Program-made: the position numbers and the translations under genes
In this document: piece after piece, positions 40,516-49,129 of the stretch
How positions within the stretch are numbered: the stretch's first letter is position 1
How the letters are laid out: each line of letters begins with the position of its first letter
The notes under the pieces: generated by a model
Seen by the model: the letters and a program-made list of their open reading frames with translations, nothing else
Told to the model about the DNA's origin: nothing
The model's database searches: none
Assembly (NCBI GenBank): GCA_947444195.1
Contig: CANEZL010000006.1
Location: 101,273 to 165,272 of the forward strand
Length of the DNA stretch: 64,000 nucleotides
Source of the DNA: Methylobacteriaceae bacterium
GTDB lineage: Bacteria; Pseudomonadota; Alphaproteobacteria; Rhizobiales; Beijerinckiaceae
Reading direction: 5' to 3'

Positions 40516-42352
40516 CTGGCGCTTCCGCCGCGGCGGCCGTGCGGTATGCCGTCTCCACGTCGTCCCGACGATAGATGACCTGCCTGCACGCGGGCGGTGC
40601 GGCGACAGGCGCGATGGAGAGCCGTCCAAGCCGCGAGACGACGGCCCTCGGCGACGTGCCGAACAGGGCGGCCGCCTCGCTTCCGGTCATGTATGCCGTC
40701 CTGAAGCGGGCTAGTCCAGGGCCGTCGATTCGCGTCGCCACCCCGCACCGTCGGCCCAGCAGGCCCCGGCGCGCGAGCTGGCGCGCCGCCTCGGGATGGA
40801 GGCCCAATTCGGCGGCGGCCCGGGTCACGCCGACGGTGTCGCCGGAGCGTGGCGGCCTCAGCGCGGCGGGGTTCACGAACAGGTCGGGCAACGTCGCGGC
40901 TCTGCCGGGCAGGCAGAGGACGGCGAGGCCACCATCAAGGATGCGACGGCAGGCCTCGTCGACCGGGACGCCGACCGCTTGGCAGGCACGCGGCAACGGA
41001 AGATCGAGTGGCGTCGCCTTCCCGGCGCGGGTCGCCCCGGCCCCCAGGCGCCGGACGAGCTCCGCGCAGGCCGCGCGGCGGACGCGCGCCGGATTCGGCT
41101 CGGGCACCCCCAGGAGGCCAGCCGCGACGACCCTGGCGGCCTGGGTCTTGCCGATGTCGAGCAGACGCGAAACCTCCCGGATCCCGACAAGGTCGGCACG
41201 GTCCAGGAGGATGGCCTCGACCTCCGGAGGCGAGATCCGGATGCCCACGCCGCGCCGTGACCCGCGCGGGATCAACCCGCGCCGGGACACCTCGCGCCGC
41301 GTCCGCTCGTAGCCCCAGCCCAGCGCGCGCGCCGTGCCGGTGAGGCCGGGACCCCGCCGGGACGGCCCCGCAAGCAGCACGTCCTCGCGCTCCGAGATCA
41401 CCGCGTGCCGGACCGCATGGTCGCGCACGGCCGACCGCACGGCGACGCCGAAAGCCGATGCGGGATCGAGCTTGGCGGCCCAGTGTTCGTAGACCCAGCC
41501 ATACGCCCCGATCAGCCCGGCGCCCGCGCTCCCCTGCCTGGCATGGCTCAGGTGTCTGTCCAAGGCCACGTCGAGCGACCCGGGCCAGCGTCCAAGCGCC
41601 TCGAACCCGGCTTCGCGAAGCCCGCTCGCGGCGTACTCGATCCGGCGAGGCTTGGCCGCGGAAAGCCTGCACGTCACGGCGAGGCCCAAGAGCTCCATCT
41701 GGGCGACCGCCGCCCTCAATTCCATGCCGTCGAGCAACGGTACGTCCACAGGCCAGCCGGCGAGCCGGGCCGCCACGTACTCGGAAAAACCGTTCTGGCA
41801 TCTGGCGGACGGCGGGCTGGTGGCCGCCAAGCCGCGCCCACAGGCACCGCAGGTGCCGGGCGTGACGCCCCAGGCTGGATCAGCGCCGCAGCGCGGGCAT
41901 GCCTTGGCCAGCGCCGTTCCGTGCGTCGGGCAGCGGGTGACCGGCCGGACATCCCACCAGAGACGTCGATGGATGTCGACTGCCGGCACGCGGTCAGCCT
42001 TCCGCGCGACCAGCGCGTCGTCGCGCACGCAGTGCGGGCAGTAGCGGGTGCCCTCGCGCGTCCAGTCGGCGCGCCCGATGACGGCATGACCGATCCGCAC
42101 CGTCCGCGCGCGCGCACAGACCCGGGGCGAGGCCCGCATCAGCTCGGCAGCGTCCACGCGCGCGAGCGCGGCCAACCGATCGACGCCATGGCCGAGCGAG
42201 AGCGACCGGCGGTCGAGGCCGTTCTCCCGGCAGAACGCGGTCAGGTCGGTGTCGCCGTATCGCGCCGCGAGCCTGGCAAGGAGGCTCGCGGCGCCTTCAT
42301 ACGGCTTTGGCCGGACGCGCAGGGCGAGGGGCATGACGGTCGGTCCGCTCAC
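40466..42352 (-). CDS. tniQ: TniQ/TnsD-family target selection protein (first copy)
   Basis: 628 aa. N-terminal LRVRPKPYEGAASLLARLAARY, zinc ligands Cys105, Cys108, Cys141, His144, Cys152, Cys155 (YCPHC, CPTHGTAL, CPRC), and a C-terminal half with repeated helix-turn-helix-like units (VSRLLDIGKTQAARVVAAG, TRAAAELGLHPEAARQLARRG, AALFGTSPRAVVSRLGR). Length and layout resemble TnsD, which binds a fixed chromosomal site. Start overlaps the tnsC stop by 4 nt (ATGA). Confidence 0.87.
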   Translation of the reverse strand: MSGPTVMPLALRVRPKPYEGAASLLARLAARYGDTDLTAFCRENGLDRRSLSLGHGVDRLAALARVDAAELMRASPRVCARARTVRIGHAVIGRADWTREGTRYCPHCVRDDALVARKADRVPAVDIHRRLWWDVRPVTRCPTHGTALAKACPRCGADPAWGVTPGTCGACGRGLAATSPPSARCQNGFSEYVAARLAGWPVDVPLLDGMELRAAVAQMELLGLAVTCRLSAAKPRRIEYAASGLREAGFEALGRWPGSLDVALDRHLSHARQGSAGAGLIGAYGWVYEHWAAKLDPASAFGVAVRSAVRDHAVRHAVISEREDVLLAGPSRRGPGLTGTARALGWGYERTRREVSRRGLIPRGSRRGVGIRISPPEVEAILLDRADLVGIREVSRLLDIGKTQAARVVAAGLLGVPEPNPARVRRAACAELVRRLGAGATRAGKATPLDLPLPRACQAVGVPVDEACRRILDGGLAVLCLPGRAATLPDLFVNPAALRPPRSGDTVGVTRAAAELGLHPEAARQLARRGLLGRRCGVATRIDGPGLARFRTAYMTGSEAAALFGTSPRAVVSRLGRLSIAPVAAPPACRQVIYRRDDVETAYRTAAAAEAPGVERTFRPRSGAAETG

Positions 42353-43476
42353 GCCGCGAGCCTCGCCTCGACCTCGTCGGAGACAGGCCGGTAGGTGAGC
42401 TGCCTCGGGCGACGGCGGTTGGCGCGTTCCGACATCGTGGCGTGCTCACGCACCATCTTCGCCCACAGCTTCAGGAACGCCGCCCGGTCGGCGAGATAGG
42501 GGTTGTGCGCCGTCCCCCGGATCAGCTTGGCCGCCGGCACCGGCCGCGCGTCCGGGTCCGCCGCCAACTGCGGCATGCCGCCCGGCTCGAACCGGTCCCA
42601 GACCTTCCCGAGCAAGGAGAGGTCGATGCGCCGGGCGCCGGTCTCCAAGGCGAGGCTCAAGGCCTCGCTCAGCTCCTTCGAGACCAGCCCGGGATAGCCG
42701 CCGGTCGCGCAGTACAGCCGCTTGGCGGTCTCGTGCTCGAAGAGCATCGACGGCTCGGGCAGGCCGAGCTGGGCCTCGAACAGGCCGAGCATCGCCATGA
42801 AGCTGGCCCGACCTTCGATGGTGGTCCACGAGTAGGGGTGGAGCACCACCGGCGGCTGCACGCGACGCCGGAGCTGCGGGTAGTCCCGCAGGTGAAGCAG
42901 GCTCGGCAGGCCGGCCAGCACGATCTGCGTGCCGAGGCGATTCAGCAGGCTCTTGAGGAATTCGGAGACATCCTCCTCGTTGTCCTGGCTGGTGTGCTCG
43001 CAGAGGTGGTGCGCCTCATCGATCATGATCAGCTCGACCTTGAGCTGGTCGCAGAGCCGGCCGATCTTGGTGATGATCTCGTCCGTGTTCCAGGCGTCGC
43101 GTGCCCGCGACCCGAGCGACTGCATGATGGCCGCGACGAACGACCTCTGGGTGGGCCGCTTCGGGGCCTCGGCGAGGACCACCCGGCGAACGTCTCCGTC
43201 GGGCCCGTCGGTGAGGTGCGGGTGATCCTCGGCGTAGCTCTCCAGGATGGTGGACTTGCCGGCGCCGGAGGGGCCGGCGATGATCAGCGCGCGCGCCTTG
43301 AGGCGCCGCCGACCCTTCGGCCTGTATCGGTCCTGGAGCCCCTTGATCGCCGCCTTGCCGTCCATCAGCGATTGATGGGGCACGGTCCGCGTCTCGAACT
43401 CGACGATGTCGTCGCCGGGTCCCTGCCGGCAGGCCGCGGCCCCCTGCCCTGCCAGCCGTTCGATGACCTCCATCAT
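42349..43476 (-). CDS. tnsC: Transposition AAA+ ATPase TnsC/TniB
   Basis: 375 aa AAA+ regulator. Walker A GPSGAGKST at 68-76, Walker B LIMIDEAHH at 149-157, then GLPSLLHLRDYPQLRRRV as the sensor/arginine segment. TnsC bridges the TniQ-bound target and the TnsAB transposase and controls target immunity. ATG 43476 has AGGAGG 5 nt upstream and overlaps the tnsB stop by 4 nt (ATGA). Confidence 0.93.
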   Translation of the reverse strand: MMEVIERLAGQGAAACRQGPGDDIVEFETRTVPHQSLMDGKAAIKGLQDRYRPKGRRRLKARALIIAGPSGAGKSTILESYAEDHPHLTDGPDGDVRRVVLAEAPKRPTQRSFVAAIMQSLGSRARDAWNTDEIITKIGRLCDQLKVELIMIDEAHHLCEHTSQDNEEDVSEFLKSLLNRLGTQIVLAGLPSLLHLRDYPQLRRRVQPPVVLHPYSWTTIEGRASFMAMLGLFEAQLGLPEPSMLFEHETAKRLYCATGGYPGLVSKELSEALSLALETGARRIDLSLLGKVWDRFEPGGMPQLAADPDARPVPAAKLIRGTAHNPYLADRAAFLKLWAKMVREHATMSERANRRRPRQLTYRPVSDEVEARLAA

Positions 43477-45635
43477 GCCGACCTCCTGGTCCACTGCGCC
43501 ATCATCGCAAGCATCGCCGCCTGGACGTCCGGATCGCCCGCCCCGACCTGCCCGCCCCCGACGTCCGTCCCGGCTCCGTCCGGGAGGGTTCCGTCCGGGG
43601 CGGCCTGGGTGCCGACCTCATCCCGCGGCGGCCCGGGCCCGACGTCGTTCGCGGGGCTCGGCTGGCCGACCAGCGGGGTGAAGAACGCCCCGTTCTCCAG
43701 GCCGTACCGAGCCGCCCGGGCCGCGGTGGTCTTGGCCTCGGTGTCGCCGAGGGCCGCGGCAGCCTCCTCCGCTTCCAGGCGCTGTCCTTCCTCCAGATGT
43801 GCGTCGGTGAACTTCCCGCCATCGGCCAGCTTTCGCGCCCTCCGCTCGTTGGTCCGGGCCTGATGCAGCGAGACGCCGACCGAGAGCTCCGGCCGGTCGC
43901 AGAGCAGCACGAGCCACCGGCCGGTCTCCTCGTCGAGCAACTCGATCTCTCCGAGGTTGAACGGGTCCACCCGGACTTGGAATCGCTTCTTGGTTCCCCC
44001 GCGACGGCGGCGCAGCTCCTTCAGGTCGTCGTGGTAGTAAACGAGGCCGTGGAGCTTCACCCCCACGTTCGTGATGGGCTTATGGTAGACGGTGCCCGTC
44101 AGGCGCCGGATCTCCTCGTAGGTGCGCACGCCCTCGACCCTGTCCAGCTCCACATGGCGCTGCCACTCCTCCAGCGGGATGCCCTGGAGGCCTTCGTGGT
44201 AGGTCACGTGGTAGTCGTCGACGATGTACCGCAGGATCTTTTCCCTGAGCTCCGACAGGTTCATCTTCGCCTTCGCGACGGACTTGTACTCTCCCCTCTT
44301 GACCGGATTGCTGAAGGTCTTTCCCTCTTCGAGGTCGAAGACCTGGAGGCCCATCCTGCCGAAGATCCGCTCCACCATGCCCTTCAGCCATGGTTGGCGC
44401 GGGGGCTGATAGACGATGGTGAAGCCCATCGCCAATTCGGAGAGCTTCAGCGTGGCGCTGTGGAACTCCTTCCCGTTGTCGCAGTGCACCAGACGCGGGA
44501 CGCCCTCCGTCGGCCACGGGTTGCGCAGCCCGAGGCCGCTGACGTCCTTGGGCCAGAAGGCATGCGCCAGGCACCGCTGGAGCGAGGCGGCGCTCGGCAC
44601 CTCGAAAGACACGTGCACGCCGAGGACCATCCGTGTGCAGCGGTCTAGCGCCAGCGTGATCCACGGCCGCCCGAGCCGGCGACCGGACTTCTCGTTGACG
44701 ACGATGATGTCGAGCAGGCTGTGGTCGACCTCGATCTCGTCCAAGGGCTTCGTGGGCGCGCGCCTGCGCTTGAAGACGCCGCACTGGACATGGGCCTTGC
44801 GCCAGCCGAAGCGCCTCTTGACCTCCTCGTGATCCGAGTAGTTCTTGAGCACGAACTTATAGAGGCACTTGTAGCTGACCTTCAGGCCCTTCTTCCTCAA
44901 TTCCTCGTTCAGGAGCTTGTGGACCGAGCTCAGGGAGGGATGCCGGTCGCTCAGGAACTCCGTCTCGACGAAGTGCCGCATGCGCTCGTAGATGCAGGCC
45001 TGCTCGCCCTTGAGCCGCGGCGTCCGGTTCCCGCGTCTCGCCGTGAGGGGGATGAGGATGCGGATGTCGCGCCCGACGGCCATCCAGGGATGGTACCAGG
45101 CCTCGACGGTGCTCGGCCGGGGCGCGGCGAGCGGCTGCCGCGCCTTGGGTGGGTTCTTGAGCATCTCGGGCGGGATACGCCTCCGCTTCGCGCGCTCGGT
45201 CTCGCGCTCCTTTTCGGCAAGCTCGTCCTCGGCCTCCCAAGCGGCCCCGTTCTCGGCGAAGACCTCCGCGGACGCCCGCTCGAACGCCGCGTCGAGCTGC
45301 AGGCCCTCCTCGCGCAGCCGGACCACGCGCCGGAGGTACTCGGCGCGGCGCGTCGCCTCGACGCGCGCCTCCGCCTTGTTGCTCTCGAAGGTCCGGTCGA
45401 GCAACGCCTCCTGGTCCGGCGTGAGCCCGCTCCGGTTCTGCGGATAGTGCTCGATCTGCCGGCGCATGCGCGTGATCTCGGCATCGGACAGCGTGCGCGT
45501 GTCGCCGCCGCCGACGGGCTCCAGGCGCCAGCCTCTCCCGGCCCTCTCGCGGACGCACCAGAGGTGCGCGGCGCCGTCCGCCTCCGTGATCCGGAGGTGG
45601 TCGCCCTTGACGTATCGTTGCGGGCTGCCGCTCAT
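43473..45635 (-). CDS. tnsB: Tn7-like DDE transposase TnsB/TniA
   Basis: 720 aa. The RNase-H-like catalytic core has Asp304 (EVDHSLLD), Asp386 (VHCDNGKEF) and Glu422 (GMVERIFG), a perfect DD35E spacing. The N-terminal part holds a long coiled basic region and HTH segments (PSLSSVHKLLNEELRKKGL). The C-terminus after the Mu-type beta barrel is Pro/Gly-rich and probably contacts TnsC. It cuts the 3' ends and joins them to the target. Start overlaps the tnsA stop by 4 nt (ATGA). Confidence 0.95.
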   Translation of the reverse strand: MSGSPQRYVKGDHLRITEADGAAHLWCVRERAGRGWRLEPVGGGDTRTLSDAEITRMRRQIEHYPQNRSGLTPDQEALLDRTFESNKAEARVEATRRAEYLRRVVRLREEGLQLDAAFERASAEVFAENGAAWEAEDELAEKERETERAKRRRIPPEMLKNPPKARQPLAAPRPSTVEAWYHPWMAVGRDIRILIPLTARRGNRTPRLKGEQACIYERMRHFVETEFLSDRHPSLSSVHKLLNEELRKKGLKVSYKCLYKFVLKNYSDHEEVKRRFGWRKAHVQCGVFKRRRAPTKPLDEIEVDHSLLDIIVVNEKSGRRLGRPWITLALDRCTRMVLGVHVSFEVPSAASLQRCLAHAFWPKDVSGLGLRNPWPTEGVPRLVHCDNGKEFHSATLKLSELAMGFTIVYQPPRQPWLKGMVERIFGRMGLQVFDLEEGKTFSNPVKRGEYKSVAKAKMNLSELREKILRYIVDDYHVTYHEGLQGIPLEEWQRHVELDRVEGVRTYEEIRRLTGTVYHKPITNVGVKLHGLVYYHDDLKELRRRRGGTKKRFQVRVDPFNLGEIELLDEETGRWLVLLCDRPELSVGVSLHQARTNERRARKLADGGKFTDAHLEEGQRLEAEEAAAALGDTEAKTTAARAARYGLENGAFFTPLVGQPSPANDVGPGPPRDEVGTQAAPDGTLPDGAGTDVGGGQVGAGDPDVQAAMLAMMAQWTRRSA

Positions 45636-46285
45636 CGGCCCCTGCCTCCCTGGATGCGCGTGGCCGGCCCGAGCGGCGCCTCGACGTCGATCCCGGCCTC
45701 GCCGAGGGCGGCCAGCCGCATGACCGCCCGAAGGGCCCGGGACGGTGGCAGGCCGGCGGCCCGGGCGAGCTCCCCGACGGTCGCGCAGGCCGGAAGGAGG
45801 ACCCGGGCGCGCGCCTCCGCCCAGGCGTCGCCGACGCGCCGGCCCTCCGCGAGGATCGCGCGAGCGTTCGACAAGCGGGGCTCCCGCCGGATGTCGGCGT
45901 CGGTCCAGACCTCGAAGTTGGCGCCGAGCGCCGCGCACTCGGCCTCGATCCGGTCCCGGCGACCGCCGAGCGACGGGTCGCGCAGGTAGCGCCGGCCGGG
46001 CTTGACCTCGCGGTACGTCAGCCCGTGCCCCGTCGTGACGAGCAGGTCGGGGGTGTAGCGGCGGCGGCGCATGGCGCCGTCCCGCCAACGGAGGGTGAGC
46101 GGCTGCGTCTCGTAGGACACGACCGCCACGTCCACCTCAAGCAGGGTCAGGGCATCCGCTTCGAGCAAGGACTCGAACGCGACGAGCGCCTTCATCTTCC
46201 GGCTTGGATGATACCCCGTGAAGGAGCCGGTCCTCCGACCGGTGACGACCGCGCGTGCCGGCACGGGAGCGTGACCGCCGCTCAT
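45632..46285 (-). CDS. tnsA: Tn7-like endonuclease TnsA
   Basis: 217 aa. The TnsA N-domain is clear: VAFESLLEADALTLLEVD at 36-52 with catalytic Glu, then RYTPDLL with Asp80, and YREVKPG with Glu93 and Lys95, a restriction-enzyme-like active site. The rest is a small winged helix. TnsA cuts the 5' ends, so the element should move by cut and paste and not by cointegrate. ATG 46285 was chosen because the TGRRTGSFTGYHPSRK segment belongs to the family. First gene of tnsABC-tniQ-tniQ. Confidence 0.92.
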   Translation of the reverse strand: MSGGHAPVPARAVVTGRRTGSFTGYHPSRKMKALVAFESLLEADALTLLEVDVAVVSYETQPLTLRWRDGAMRRRRYTPDLLVTTGHGLTYREVKPGRRYLRDPSLGGRRDRIEAECAALGANFEVWTDADIRREPRLSNARAILAEGRRVGDAWAEARARVLLPACATVGELARAAGLPPSRALRAVMRLAALGEAGIDVEAPLGPATRIQGGRGR

Positions 46286-46509
46286 CGCCGCGCAGGTCCG
46301 GTCGAGACGGATGCGCCGAGGATGATCCCGGTTGACGCGTCGACGGCGTAGCTGACCCACGGCCGTCCGAGCGCCGTCCGGTCGCCAACCGCGACCCGGA
46401 TGTCCGCCCGGTGGGATTCGTATCGGATCTCTCGACCCTGATGGATTGCCTGGGCACCGTCACCGCCGCGCCGCGGCTTGCGGTCCGGGCTCCTGCGCAT
46501 GTGGCTCAT
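46282..46509 (-). pseudogene. Truncated DDE transposase remnant
   Basis: The frame contains YESHRADIRVAVGDRTALGR followed by PWVSYAVDASTGIILGASVS, which matches the start of the TnsB/TniA catalytic core (the ...GRPWxxxAxDxxTxxxLGxxxS region). It stops after six more residues, exactly at the tnsA start. Only part of the core is left, with no second Asp or Glu, so it is a relic of another transposase gene cut off at the tnsA side. Confidence 0.6.
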
Positions 46510-47234
46510 GGCGATGTCCTCCCGTGAGAGAATCGGTCACGCTCCCCTTGCGGGGCCGCCGGTTCGAGCGCGCCGAGGGGCGCCGAAACCGTCTGGGCGC
46601 GTAGCGGGTGCGGCGCTGCCGATGGCCTCCGCGAACCTCGCAAAGGCTCGGTCGGAGACGCCGACCTCCGGGCTTGGCCTTCTCGTGATCCACGACCGGC
46701 GGGCGGAGCCCGCTCTGGGCCTGACGGGACAGGGCGGTGCGGCCGCCAATGGGTCTGCGTGACCGTGGCTCGCTCGAAGCCCCGATCAGACCGCGCGTCT
46801 CAACCTATCCGGGCAGGCTGGCGCCGGCCTTCGGGACGGATCGATCCGGGCATGTCCGACCTCCTCGCTTCACCCTGGCCGACGATCCGCCCGGCCACGC
46901 CGGACGAAGCGCGTGTCGGAGCACGCGCGAGGACGGCCTGCACGGCTTCGCTTCTCAAGGCGGATGACAAGAGCGGAACTATAGCATTGAAGATAGCAAA
47001 AGTCATCATTAGGCTTGCTGTTTGCTGTTGACATGTCTTGTCGACGCCGCAGGCCCGACTGGACGAACCCGATTGACGAGATCCGCTTCCGGCCCGAGGG
47101 CGCGCGTCATCCCCGGTGCCACGTCCGCGTCGCAAGGCCACCGATGTCGGCCCCGAGCCGGGACCGTCGCTGGCCGACGCTCTTCCGGGGCGGGCCCGGC
47201 TCGCAGGCTTGGCACCTTCGTGGAACCGCTGCCA
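46510..47234. other. Gap upstream of the tns operon
   Basis: No credible gene apart from possible further transposase debris. An AT-rich segment at 46976-47036, unlike its surroundings, contains TTGCTGTTGACATGTCTTGT and may hold a promoter or an old junction. I saw no copy of the TGTACC-type repeat here. Confidence 0.45.
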
Positions 47235-48389
47235 TCAGCGCTCCCGCCGGGGGTGGTGGTCGCCCCGACCCGTGCCGTCGCCGGTCGAGGTCGCCGCGAG
47301 CTTGATGCCGTAGCGGGCGAGCCCTTCCTGCCAGCGGTCCAGCGGGGTTCGCCAGTCCGGGGGCGAGCGGCGACGGTCGTGGTGGGCGAGCCAGGCCTGC
47401 ACGGCGGCCATCAGGCCCTCGACGGTCGCGACTTCGTCGCCCCTCGCCTCCAGCCAAGGCTGGAGGCGGCTCGCCCGGTCACGGTCGTCCGAGGCCGCCG
47501 GGGCGGCGTTCAGCGTGATGCCGAGCGCCTCCGCGGCATCCCGGAACGTTCGGTCGTGGAAGAGGCCGACCTGGTCCAGCACGAGCAACTCCGGAATGCC
47601 CATGCACAGGCGGGCGGCGCCGAGCGGCTGGGACGCGGCCGTCCCGACCCGGACGCCGAACAGGCGGAGGAGGTCGTCGCCGGCCAGCTCGGCGACGGAG
47701 AGCGCGGCCGCCACGATCACGCCGCTGTAGGTGTCGCGCGCGGTCATAAGGTAGACGGGGCCGTTGCCGAGTTCCGGGATGCCGAGCCGCAGGGTCTGCA
47801 GGCCGACGACCACCTCGTCCAGGGGGCGGCCGCACGACAGGTGGTCGATGCGCCAACCCTTCTCCGGCCGCGCCCGCGCGCGGATCATCCGCAGGAGCGT
47901 GTCGAAGGTGGGGATCTCGCGGGGCGAGCACCCCCGCCGATGCGCTTCCTCCCGGCACCTCGCCATGGCCCGGTCGGCCAGGGCCGTCAGCGTGCGGCCC
48001 GTATCCGCCCGAGCCTGGTCGGCGGCCTCGTCGGCCAGGCCGACGATCCACGGCGCCCAGCGGCTCCCCCGCGGGGCCGGTCGTGCCGCGCGCCGGTCGG
48101 CGAGGCCCGCGAGACTCCTGCCGGCGCGCCGGAACCGAGACGCCCAGCGCCTGACGCTGCCGGGGGACGGCGGGTCGTCGTCGCCGCAGGCCAGGCTGAC
48201 CACCTCGATTGCGGCGCCGAGGTCCGCGGCGCTCCGCCTGCCCAGGGGGAGATCCTCCAGGGCCGCGACGTAGCGGCGGCGGCGCAGCGCGGCGACCTGG
48301 ACATGCTCCGGCAGCGCCTCCGTGGGCTGGGTGTCAGCGACCGGGTCGGGTTCGACGGGCTCCGTCGGGAAAAGGGACAGCTGCGTCAT
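47235..48389 (-). CDS. Degenerate TnsB/TniA-like transposase
   Basis: 384 aa. The N-terminal HTH resembles TniA (SVRRWASRFRRAGRSLAGLA), followed by the rve core: WRIDHLSCG (first Asp), ARDTYSGVIVAAALS, and ELLVLDQVGLFHDRTFRDAA (second Asp). Where the family has a G-x-VER-type Glu, this protein reads DRASRLQPWLEARG, so the third catalytic residue seems lost. It is about half as long as tnsB. It may be dead or have a regulatory role. A hairpin at 48447-48466 separates it from the small gene upstream. Confidence 0.65.
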   Translation of the reverse strand: MTQLSLFPTEPVEPDPVADTQPTEALPEHVQVAALRRRRYVAALEDLPLGRRSAADLGAAIEVVSLACGDDDPPSPGSVRRWASRFRRAGRSLAGLADRRAARPAPRGSRWAPWIVGLADEAADQARADTGRTLTALADRAMARCREEAHRRGCSPREIPTFDTLLRMIRARARPEKGWRIDHLSCGRPLDEVVVGLQTLRLGIPELGNGPVYLMTARDTYSGVIVAAALSVAELAGDDLLRLFGVRVGTAASQPLGAARLCMGIPELLVLDQVGLFHDRTFRDAAEALGITLNAAPAASDDRDRASRLQPWLEARGDEVATVEGLMAAVQAWLAHHDRRRSPPDWRTPLDRWQEGLARYGIKLAATSTGDGTGRGDHHPRRER

Positions 48390-48446
48390 CGTCGTGGGAT
48401 CCTCGAAGGGCGGCAGGGAGCGTCGGTGTTCTGTTGCGCGCGCCGA

Positions 48447-48466
48447 CCCCGGCCTGAAGGCCGGGG
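48447..48466 (-). other. Perfect hairpin between two minus-strand genes
   Basis: CCCCGGCC-TGAA-GGCCGGGG, an 8-bp stem in the 90-bp gap after the 56-aa gene and before the degenerate transposase gene. No T run, so a terminator role is doubtful. Confidence 0.45.
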
Positions 48467-48479
48467 GGCTTGCGGGGGG

Positions 48480-48650
48480 TCAGCGCTCGGCCGGCTCGTC
48501 GGCCTCGGCGTCGAGGTCGAACGTGCCCGGCGGGACGCCGAGGAGCCCGGCGACGTCACCGTCCCAGGCATCAAAGGCCCGGTCGATCAGGGGGAGAACG
48601 GTGGGCAGGTAGTCTGCGACGGTGGGGTCGCTTCGGTGCGTCTCGTTCAA
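48480..48650 (-). CDS. Small acidic hypothetical protein (56 aa)
   Basis: MNETHRSDPTVADYLPTVLP, then LIDRAFDAWDGDVAGLLGV and an acidic end DLDAEADEPAER. The TTG at 48650 is preceded by AGGAG 7 nt upstream, which decides the start. No family recognised. It stands upstream of the degenerate transposase on the same strand. Confidence 0.55.
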   Translation of the reverse strand: MNETHRSDPTVADYLPTVLPLIDRAFDAWDGDVAGLLGVPPGTFDLDAEADEPAER

Positions 48651-49129
48651 GGCGGTCTCCTGGCCTCTGCATGGGGGCGGGCGGCCGACCGGATCCGCCT
48701 TGCGGAGGGCCCGGTGTGGCCGGCGTGGGCAGGCAGATGCCGAGGAGTCGCCCGGCCCCTTGCATTCGCGTGCAGGAGCTGGCATAAGAGGGCGATCTCG
48801 GCGTTAGGCCTGCTTCCGTGGTTGCTCGGTCTGGTTCTGGCGTCGGTGATCGACGGCGTCAGGCGTCCGGCGAGAGGGCTCAAGCTCTCGTTGATAGCGC
48901 CTGACAGATGCCCGCTTCGGCTTCGCGGTTGTAAAGCGGGTCAGTTTAAGGCGTGCGACTCTCCGAGAGGGTCGCGCGCCTTTTCTTTTGCCACGTCGAT
49001 CGTCGTTGGCTCGGCGGGTCGCGCGTGCGCCCCCGGCGCAAAGCTACGTGGTCACGATTGCGCATCGGCTGCATCCTCATGGGTTGTCACGGGCGGGATG
49101 GATTAGGTTCCGGCTCCCGAGGGCTGAAC
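48651..49129. other. Non-coding gap with orphan terminator
   Basis: No credible gene on either strand. It holds the hairpin with T tracts at 48951-48989 on the plus strand. Confidence 0.5.
48951..48989 (+). terminator. Orphan intrinsic terminator
   Basis: Stem GCGTGCGACTCT / AGA-GG-GTCGCGCGC (one G-U pair, a 2-nt bulge) with loop CCG, followed by TTTTCTTTT. No plus-strand gene lies upstream, so it could end a small RNA. Confidence 0.6.

Noticed and set aside
46559..46590. GGTTCGAGCG resembling a tRNA T-arm
   Set aside because: No acceptor stem, D-arm or anticodon arm around it.
38000..49000. Possible CRISPR-associated transposon
   Set aside because: No cas genes and no regularly spaced repeats; both TniQ proteins are long and TnsD-like.
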